From assembly GCA_947173895.1 (NCBI GenBank), contig CAMWGU010000030.1, positions 1 to 32,478 of the forward strand: a stretch of DNA of 32,478 nt, given 5' to 3'. Numbering within the stretch: the stretch's first letter is position 1; every line of letters begins with the position of its first letter. Under the pieces are notes generated by a model that was given only the letters and a program-made list of their open reading frames with translations, did not search any database and was not told the origin of the DNA. Both the position numbers and the translations under genes were made by a program. The stretch is from an uncultured Bacteroides sp. Lineage in GTDB: Bacteria > Bacteroidota > Bacteroidia > Bacteroidales > Bacteroidaceae. Positions 17,032-22,773 of the stretch are shown piece after piece.

Positions 17032-17643
17032 TTATTTCTTCACAGAAGAGGGAGAATAACGTGCATTCAGTCCGTCAATGATTTCTTGGGTAATATTGTA
17101 TGCCGGATTAGCGTATAATAAGTTATCGAAACCGGTATTGCTGATAATCAAATCGTATCCTTTATCTTGATTGTAGATTTTAAGGAATGAGTTGATGGAG
17201 TCACGCAACTGTAATCCGTTTTTCTGGTTTTCGGAAGCTAGTTCTTCGCTCAACTTCTGTTGCAGAGCCTGCAGATCCTGTTGTTGTTTTTGGATGCGTT
17301 GGTATTCTTGCTGAGCACGTTCTGGACTGGCATATCCGTTGTTCTCATATTTACGTTGGAATTCTTTGGCGTCAGCGTCCAGTTTTTTTGCCTTTTCGTT
17401 CAATGTAGTGCGGATATTCTCTTCTTTTTGTATCATTACTTCGTTCAAGTCGTTCCAAAAGTTGTACTTGGTCAGCAGCGAATCGATTTCTACATAGGCT
17501 ATTTTCATGTTAGAAGAACCCGCAGTGTTTGTGGTGTGAGCTGAGGTAGAAGTTGCAGCGTTATTATTGTCGCTACATTGTGCAAACACTAACACAGTGG
17601 CCAGTGCTAGAAATCCATTCAGGATGAAATTTGTTTTTTTCAT
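17032..17643 (-). CDS. OmpH/Skp-family periplasmic chaperone-like lipoprotein
   Basis: A 203-residue protein of the OmpH (Skp) family, whose members hold unfolded outer-membrane proteins in the periplasm. The start chosen is the ATG at 17643 (MKKTNFILNG); a GTG four codons upstream is in frame but adds only MKKI. A lipoprotein signal ends in VFAQC, and a Ser/Thr/Asn-rich linker leads to MKIAYVEIDSLLTKYNF, the usual OmpH entry motif. About residues 75-140 are a charged, Gln-rich coiled coil, and the C terminus (YNQDKGYDLIISNTGFDNLLYANPAYNIT) closes the head domain. Only one acid follows the Cys (SDNNN), so surface export is less likely and periplasmic anchoring more so. It lies 24 bp after a small membrane-protein gene and probably shares its promoter. 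Confidence 0.87.
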   Translation of the reverse strand: MKKTNFILNGFLALATVLVFAQCSDNNNAATSTSAHTTNTAGSSNMKIAYVEIDSLLTKYNFWNDLNEVMIQKEENIRTTLNEKAKKLDADAKEFQRKYENNGYASPERAQQEYQRIQKQQQDLQALQQKLSEELASENQKNGLQLRDSINSFLKIYNQDKGYDLIISNTGFDNLLYANPAYNITQEIIDGLNARYSPSSVKK

Positions 17644-17667
17644 AATCTTTTTCACGTATTGTTTTTA

Positions 17668-17895
17668 TTAATTATTATTCGTTTTGCTATGCTTTTCAAT
17701 CTCGGCTATGGCATGCTTATTGGGCTTACGCGCTTCGCGGTCTTGCGACTGTATGCATCCCACTCCCTTTTTTCGGAGTGCCTTGTTACCACTTACGTGT
17801 GTATTGGGAAACTTTCCTTTCAAAAAGATTCCGATAGATAATAATGCTATGCAGATAGCAACTATTAACACTGTTATAAGGATAGTATCAAGCAT
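17668..17895 (-). CDS. Small single-pass membrane protein, conserved Bacteroidota type
   Basis: A 75-residue protein with an N-terminal helix (about residues 4-25, TILITVLIVAICIALLSIGIF) and a hydrophilic tail containing FPNTHVSGNKALRKKGVGC and QSQDREARK. The tail pattern (a Gly/Asn/Lys segment, a single Cys, then QSQDREA) resembles small conserved proteins I associate with Bacteroidota, but I know of no assigned function. A strong promoter lies immediately upstream, and the OmpH-like gene follows 24 bp downstream. That context suggests an envelope role. The tail is probably cytoplasmic by the positive-inside rule. The frame is believable because of the promoter, the helix and the tight spacing. 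Confidence 0.72.
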   Translation of the reverse strand: MLDTILITVLIVAICIALLSIGIFLKGKFPNTHVSGNKALRKKGVGCIQSQDREARKPNKHAIAEIEKHSKTNNN

Positions 17896-17914
17896 TTCTA
17901 TTATTTTTGTGGTG

Positions 17915-17946
17915 CAAAGTTAGTGTAAGGTAAGGGAAATGCCAAA
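17915..17946 (-). promoter_or_regulatory. Promoter for the small membrane protein/OmpH-like operon
   Basis: On the - strand TTTG (17943-17946) is followed after 20 bp by TAACTTTG (17915-17922). Both match the Bacteroides -33/-7 consensus exactly. The -7 box is 19 bp upstream of the start codon at 17895. Confidence 0.75.
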
Positions 17947-17974
17947 TTTATTGCAGCATTTCGTGCCTGTGGGC

Positions 17975-17982
17975 TAAATTTG
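17975..17982 (+). promoter_or_regulatory. Possible -7 box (TAAATTTG) for pepD
   Basis: TAAATTTG fits TAnnTTTG but has no clear -33 box, and it would give a leader of about 130 nt. A near-match with one extra base (TAATTTTTG, 18071-18079) closer to the gene is an alternative. Confidence 0.3.
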
Positions 17983-18120
17983 CGGAGCAAATATAGAATT
18001 TTGCTGTGATTTAGCTTTCTCTTTTTCCATTAAAAAAGGGGAACTTTCTTATTTAAGAGAATGATTTAACTAATTTTTGCAAGTTCGGGAAATGAATTTG
18101 CCTAAAACAACAAGAAGACT

Positions 18121-19578
18121 ATGGATAAAAAAGATTTAAAACCGGCATCTGTCTTCCATTATTTTGAGGAAATATGCCAAGTGCCGCGTCCTTCCAAAAG
18201 AGAAGAGAAAATAATTGCTTATCTGAAAGCGTTTGGTGAAAAACATGGCTTGGAAACGCTTACTGATGAAGCTGGTAATGTATTGATTAAAAAAAATGCC
18301 ACTCCGGGTAAGGAGAATTTGCGGACTGTAGTTTTGCAGTCTCATATCGACATGGTTTGTGAAAAAAACAGCGATGTGGAGCATGATTTTCTGACCGATC
18401 CTATTGAAACAGTTGTGGAGGGTGAATGGTTGAAGGCAAAAGGAACCACATTGGGGGCTGATAATGGTATAGGCGTGGCAACGGAATTGGCGTTATTGGC
18501 TGCTACCGATATTGAGCACGGGCCATTGGAATGCCTTTTCACTGTGGATGAAGAAACTGGGTTGACCGGTGCGTTTGCTTTGAAATCTGGATTTATGAGT
18601 GGAGATATTTTGATTAATCTGGATTCGGAAGACGAAGGGGAGTTGTTTATCGGTTGTGCAGGTGGTGCAAGTACGGTTGCCGAATTTGCTTATCAATCCA
18701 TTCCGGCACCACAGGATTATTTTTATTTCCGTGTAGCAATTAAAGGGCTGACAGGTGGGCATTCTGGTGACGATATAAATAAAGGTAGGGCAAATGCCAA
18801 TAAATTGCTAAATCGTTTCCTTACTCAGCTGGCTTCTAAATATACCTTATATTTGTGTGAGATAGATGGGGGAAATTTGCATAATGCTATTCCTCGTGAA
18901 GCGCAGGCATTGTGTGCGGTGCCCATGAAGGACAAAGAGTCGGTTCGTATAGACTTGAATATCTATACCGCCGAGTTGGAAAATGAATATGCAGTGACGG
19001 AACCCAATTTGAGAACAGAGCTATCTTCGGAGGCTCCTTGTGAGATGGCTATAGACAGGACAGTCGCCGATCGTTTCCTGAAAGCTGTATATGCTGTTCA
19101 TAATGGAGTATATGCCATGAGCCAAGATATACCTGGACTGGTGGAGACTTCTTCCAATTTGGCTTCTATCAAACAAGTGGAGGGGAATAAAATCTGTATT
19201 GTGACCAGCCAGCGTAGCTCTATCCTTTCATCGCGTAAAGATATGTCCGAGATGGTTCGTTCTGCTTTCTTGCTGGGGGGAGCCGAGGTAACCATTGGCG
19301 ATGGTTATCCGGGTTGGAAACCGAATCCGGCTTCTCTTATTCTGAGAGTGGCGGTAGATAGCTATAAAAGACTTTTCGGAGTGGAACCTAAAGTGAAAGC
19401 GATTCATGCCGGGTTGGAATGTGGTTTGTTTTTGGAGAAATATCCTTCGTTGGATATGGTTTCTTTCGGACCTACTTTGCGTGGTGTTCATTCGCCCGAC
19501 GAGCGTATGCTGATACCAACGGTAGATAAATTCTGGCGTCATTTGCTGGATGTATTGGTTAATATACCAGCCAAATAG
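18121..19578 (+). CDS. pepD: Aminoacyl-histidine dipeptidase (peptidase D, M20C)
   Basis: A 485-residue cytoplasmic metallopeptidase that hydrolyses Xaa-His and other dipeptides. It opens with KPASVFHYFEEICQVPRPSK, characteristic of PepD. The metal and catalytic residues are visible: H75 and D77 in QSHIDMVC, D114 in GADNGIG, E144/E145 in VDEETGL, D168 in INLDSEDEG, and the final His in LRGVHSPDE. The lid domain sits around residues 200-390, with GGHSGDDINKGRANANK. Length and motifs fit the family, with no damage. The next gene starts 5 bp after the stop, so the two form an operon. Confidence 0.96.
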   Translation: MDKKDLKPASVFHYFEEICQVPRPSKREEKIIAYLKAFGEKHGLETLTDEAGNVLIKKNATPGKENLRTVVLQSHIDMVCEKNSDVEHDFLTDPIETVVEGEWLKAKGTTLGADNGIGVATELALLAATDIEHGPLECLFTVDEETGLTGAFALKSGFMSGDILINLDSEDEGELFIGCAGGASTVAEFAYQSIPAPQDYFYFRVAIKGLTGGHSGDDINKGRANANKLLNRFLTQLASKYTLYLCEIDGGNLHNAIPREAQALCAVPMKDKESVRIDLNIYTAELENEYAVTEPNLRTELSSEAPCEMAIDRTVADRFLKAVYAVHNGVYAMSQDIPGLVETSSNLASIKQVEGNKICIVTSQRSSILSSRKDMSEMVRSAFLLGGAEVTIGDGYPGWKPNPASLILRVAVDSYKRLFGVEPKVKAIHAGLECGLFLEKYPSLDMVSFGPTLRGVHSPDERMLIPTVDKFWRHLLDVLVNIPAK

Positions 19579-19583
19579 AAGGT

Positions 19584-20594
19584 GTGAAAAAAATAATTTT
19601 GTTTCTTTGTCTGTGTTATTGGGCTGGGGGAATATATGCACAGGAGTCGTTTCGAGTCATGTTTTACAATGTAGAGAACTTGTTTGACTGTCAGCATGAT
19701 TCGTTGAAAAATGATTATGAGTTTTTGCCGGACGCTCCGAAAGGATGGACGTTGGCCCGTTATTACGATAAACTGACAAAGATAGCGAAAGTTATTATTG
19801 CAACAGGAAAGAATCATGTGCCGGATTTGGTAGGACTTTGTGAAGTGGAGAATGATTGCTGTCTGAAAAACTTGGTATGGAACTCACCTTTGCGTGAGGC
19901 CAAATATCGGTATGTGATGACCGATTCTCCTGACGAACGCGGCATTGACGTGGCTTTGTTGTATCAGCGTGGAAGTTTTAAGTTGCTGGGTAAGAATATC
20001 ATTTCTATTCCTCATCAGAAAATGAAGCGTCGTCCTACGCGTGATATTCTTCATGTGATTGGTAAAGTGATGTCAGGGGATACGTTGGATGTATTTGTGT
20101 GTCATATGCCTTCCCGTGCTGGTGGTGAGCAGAAAAGCGAATCTTATCGTCTTTTTACTGCAGGAATATTGAATAGGGAAGTAGATTCTATCATGAACAT
20201 CCGTCAGCATCCCAATGTGATAATTATGGGTGACTTCAATGATTATCCTACAAATAAATCCATTGTTGAAGTATTAGGAGCAGTGGCTCCGAAAGGAGCT
20301 GTACAGGCTAGGAAACTATATAATCTGATGAATGGACGCAAGGAAGGCACTTATCGTTATCGTGGCGAGTGGGGGGTGCTTGACCAGCTGATTGTTTCAG
20401 GCTTCCTGCTACAGGGGCATGATGGGATGCGCACTTCTTATGACAAGGCACAGATTCTGAAGTATCCGTTCTTGTTGGAAGAAGATGAAAAATACGGTGG
20501 TGATATTCCTTCGCGTACTTATTTGGGGAAGAAATATCATGGTGGTTACAGTGACCACTTGCCGGTGTGTGTGGACTTTGAAATAGGAAAATAG
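19584..20594 (+). CDS. Secreted endonuclease/exonuclease/phosphatase-family protein
   Basis: A 336-residue exported protein of the Mg-dependent EEP superfamily, whose members cut phosphodiester or phosphomonoester bonds in nucleic acids, lipids or sugars. A GTG start at 19584 is used because the signal peptide MKKIILFLCLCYWAGGIYAQ begins there and no other start preserves it. AGAAGG lies directly before it. Family motifs are FYNVENLF, the catalytic Glu in DLVGLCEVEN (E87), MGDFNDYP, and the terminal YSDHLPV with the catalytic Asp-His pair. It likely works in the periplasm. The substrate is not predictable from sequence. The gene is 5 bp after pepD, suggesting translational coupling. Confidence 0.87.
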   Translation: MKKIILFLCLCYWAGGIYAQESFRVMFYNVENLFDCQHDSLKNDYEFLPDAPKGWTLARYYDKLTKIAKVIIATGKNHVPDLVGLCEVENDCCLKNLVWNSPLREAKYRYVMTDSPDERGIDVALLYQRGSFKLLGKNIISIPHQKMKRRPTRDILHVIGKVMSGDTLDVFVCHMPSRAGGEQKSESYRLFTAGILNREVDSIMNIRQHPNVIIMGDFNDYPTNKSIVEVLGAVAPKGAVQARKLYNLMNGRKEGTYRYRGEWGVLDQLIVSGFLLQGHDGMRTSYDKAQILKYPFLLEEDEKYGGDIPSRTYLGKKYHGGYSDHLPVCVDFEIGK

Positions 20595-20613
20595 AAAAGA
20601 GCAGATATGTCAA

Positions 20614-20695
20614 TTTCACCACAGATAACATGGGCTGGATTCGGAATGGTGTTTGCTATTACCAATAGAAACAGTCTATGTGCTCTGTGGTGAAA
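20614..20695. repeat. Imperfect inverted repeat between convergent genes
   Basis: TTTCACCACAGA (20614-20625) is exactly complementary to TCTGTGGTGAAA (20684-20695). Pairing continues inward imperfectly (ACATGGGCTG against CAGTCTATGT). It lies between the EEP-family gene and rlmH, which converge. It may end transcription on both strands, though it lacks T-runs, or be a small intergenic repeat. Confidence 0.55.
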
Positions 20696-20723
20696 ATAAG
20701 ATTCGGATGCGATTTTTGTGTTA

Positions 20724-21197
20724 CTATTCGTGATGATACGGGCCGTTGTTTAGTATGGTCATTGCCCGATAGAGTTGTTCTACAAAAATGAGGCGTATCA
20801 TCTGATGTGAGAAAGTCATTTTGGATAATGATATTTTTTCCTGGGCCACATTATATACTTTGGGGGCGAATCCGTACGGACCTCCGATGACAAATACCAA
20901 TCGCTTGTTTACGGTATGTGTTTTCCGTTCTATCCAGTCGGCAAATTCTATGGAGCGGAATTCTTTTCCATGTTCGTCCAGTAATACTACTACATCGCCC
21001 GGTTGCAAGGATTTTAAAATAAGTTCACCTTCCTTTTCTTTTTGTTGATCCATACTCAGATTTTTGGTGTTCTTGAGCTCGGGGATGACTTCCATATCGA
21101 AGGAAATGAAATGCTTCGTACGTTCCACGTAATCACTGATGGCACTGATATAATGTTTCTCTACAGTGCGTCCTACTACTAATAATGTAATTTTCAT
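20724..21197 (-). CDS. rlmH: 23S rRNA (pseudouridine1915-N3)-methyltransferase RlmH
   Basis: A 157-residue SPOUT-class methyltransferase that uses S-adenosylmethionine to methylate pseudouridine 1915 in helix 69 of 23S rRNA, acting on assembled 70S ribosomes as a homodimer. Characteristic features are MKITLLVVGRT at the start, VVLLDEHGKEFRSIEFADW, the cofactor-knot motif FVIGGPYGFAP, LSKMTFSHQMIRLIFVEQLYRA, and the C-terminal YHHE. Length and motifs match RlmH exactly. It is divergent from nadC, and promoter boxes for both genes share the 80-bp gap. Confidence 0.97.
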   Translation of the reverse strand: MKITLLVVGRTVEKHYISAISDYVERTKHFISFDMEVIPELKNTKNLSMDQQKEKEGELILKSLQPGDVVVLLDEHGKEFRSIEFADWIERKTHTVNKRLVFVIGGPYGFAPKVYNVAQEKISLSKMTFSHQMIRLIFVEQLYRAMTILNNGPYHHE

Positions 21198-21216
21198 GCG
21201 TTCTTTTCTGGTTTAC

Positions 21217-21247
21217 TTTGCAAAAATACGGAAAATATCTACCTTTG
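21217..21247 (+). promoter_or_regulatory. Promoter for nadC
   Basis: TTTG (21217-21220), a 19-bp spacer and TACCTTTG (21240-21247) match the Bacteroides consensus at both boxes. The start codon is 30 bp downstream of the -7 box. Confidence 0.75.
21221..21228 (-). promoter_or_regulatory. Putative -7 box (TATTTTTG) for rlmH
   Basis: On the - strand TATTTTTG fits TAnnTTTG, 23 bp upstream of the rlmH start. No good -33 box is seen. It overlaps the spacer of the nadC promoter, so the two may compete for polymerase. Confidence 0.45.
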
Positions 21248-21277
21248 CTTATCAATTCATAAAAAAACAAGAACATT

Positions 21278-22129
21278 ATGGACGAATTAGTGGTAAAAGA
21301 CTTAATAGACAGATTGATAGATTTGTCTTTCGCTGAAGATATAGGTGATGGAGATCATACTACCTTGTCATGTATTCCTGCAGATGCAATGGGAAAATCG
21401 AAGTTGCTGATCAAAGAGGAAGGTATTTTGGCCGGCATCGAAGTTGCTAAAGAAGTATTCCGTCGTTTTGACCCGACAATGAAGGTGGAAGTATTTATTG
21501 AAGACGGAACTCATGTGAAACCTGGCGATGTGGCTATGGTGGTGGAAGGCAAGGTGCAATCGCTTCTTCAGACTGAGCGACTGATGCTGAACATTATGCA
21601 ACGCATGAGTGGTATTGCTACTATGACCAATAAATACGTGAAGAAACTGGAAGGAACCAAGACTCGTGTGCTTGATACACGCAAAACCACTCCAGGAATG
21701 CGTATCATGGAGAAAATGGCTGTCAAGATAGGTGGAGGATGCAATCACCGTATCGGCTTGTTTGATATGATTTTGCTGAAAGACAATCATGTGGATTTTG
21801 CAGGTGGCATCCACAATGCAGTGTCTCGTGCCAAAGAGTATTGCAAGGCAAAAGGTAAGAATTTGAAAATAGAATTGGAAGTGCGCAATTTTGATGAGTT
21901 AAATCAAGCATTGGCCGAAGGGGTGGATCGAATTATGTTCGATAATTTTACACCTGAAGACACTCGTAAGGCTGTAGAGATAGTGGGAGGTCGTTGTGAA
22001 ACAGAATCTTCGGGTGGTATTACTTACGACACCATGTTGCCTTATGCGCAGGCCGGAGTCGATTTTATTTCGTTTGGTGCACTGACTCATTCGGTGAAGG
22101 GAATGGATATGAGTTTCAAAGCTTGCTAA
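21278..22129 (+). CDS. nadC: Nicotinate-nucleotide pyrophosphorylase (carboxylating), quinolinate phosphoribosyltransferase
   Basis: A 283-residue cytoplasmic enzyme of de novo NAD synthesis that joins quinolinate to PRPP, giving nicotinate mononucleotide, CO2 and pyrophosphate. The N-terminal domain starts LIDLSFAEDIGDGDHTT. The barrel carries the substrate-binding segments RVLDTRKTTPGMR, KIGGGCNHRIGLFDMILLKDNH, IELEVRN, IMFDNF and SSGGI...DFISFGALTHS. All catalytic Lys, Arg, Glu and Asp positions recognisable from the family are present. nadA and nadB are not in this window. It has its own promoter, and the following 640 bp are non-coding repeats. Confidence 0.97.
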   Translation: MDELVVKDLIDRLIDLSFAEDIGDGDHTTLSCIPADAMGKSKLLIKEEGILAGIEVAKEVFRRFDPTMKVEVFIEDGTHVKPGDVAMVVEGKVQSLLQTERLMLNIMQRMSGIATMTNKYVKKLEGTKTRVLDTRKTTPGMRIMEKMAVKIGGGCNHRIGLFDMILLKDNHVDFAGGIHNAVSRAKEYCKAKGKNLKIELEVRNFDELNQALAEGVDRIMFDNFTPEDTRKAVEIVGGRCETESSGGITYDTMLPYAQAGVDFISFGALTHSVKGMDMSFKAC

Positions 22130-22194
22130 ACGGGCATTTCTTCATGTTATTATATGGGGTGCCGCTGTAGGGATGGTGTAATCCCTTGGCAATA

Positions 22195-22282
22195 CACATA
22201 CGTATGTGTAGCCTGATACATACGTACGTGTAGCTTGATACATACGTACGTGTAGCCTGATACGTACGTATGTGTAGCCTGA
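22195..22282. repeat. Tandem array, four 22-bp units with a CGTACGT core
   Basis: Units at 22195-22216, 22217-22238, 22239-22260 and 22261-22282 follow the pattern TACATACGTACGTGTAG then CCTGA. Units 2 and 3 differ at one base, and a degenerate fifth (TGCGAATGTAAGGACTGA) follows. Each unit contains a near-palindromic ACATACGTATGT or TACGTACGT core. There are no spacers, so not CRISPR. It begins 66 bp after the nadC stop. Confidence 0.85.
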
Positions 22283-22327
22283 TGCGAATGTAAGGACTGA
22301 TAGCGATACCCTCTCATCAAGTTGGTT

Positions 22328-22578
22328 ATTCTTCTTTTCCCTTCATCCTTTCATTTTACTGAAATGGATTGTCAATCAATGTGTTAATAATGACAGGACA
22401 TCTTTTCATTTTCCTTTCAGCCACCTACACAAGTCCTTTCACATCTGCCTTCAGCGCTTTTTTGTTGTTTGCAAATGAAAGGACGCTGAAAGAACCCTAT
22501 AGGATGTACTTTCACAGTCGGCCCCCCATCAGCAGGGCGTTTCAGCGGTTAATGAAAGGATGAAGGGAAAAGTAGAAT
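22328..22578. mobile_element. MITE-like element with 28-bp terminal inverted repeats
   Basis: The left end 22328-22355 and right end 22551-22578 are inverted copies with a single mismatch; the inner 22 bp of each arm are identical (core CCCTTCATCCTTTCATT). Subterminal pairing continues imperfectly (ACTGAAA against the CTGAAAC complement). The 195-bp interior has no convincing gene, and CTTTCAG/CTGAAAG words recur in it. Size and ends resemble a miniature inverted-repeat element, but no clear target duplication is seen, so a large RNA hairpin or other repeat is possible. The remaining 22579-22773 shows nothing I can name. Confidence 0.5.
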
Positions 22579-22773
22579 CATGTCAAAATGTTGCCTGTTT
22601 GAAGGAGGCAACCGAGCAAAATTGTCGTTTCTTGGCATAACCGAGCTTGAAGGCGATGATAATGCGTTGGTTTTGACAGGCAGAAAGCTCTTAGCTATAA
22701 AGTAGAATAGACTTAGGGGTACAGATATATCAAACTGACGTAATATTGTCAACTAAAATATCCGTTTACCCCT

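Noticed and set aside
22195-22282. CRISPR array
   Set aside because: The units are contiguous with no spacers and no cas genes are present.
22369-22752. Two small frames (64 and 67 codons) in the repeat region after nadC
   Set aside because: They lie inside or across the inverted-repeat element, with no promoter, signal or family features.
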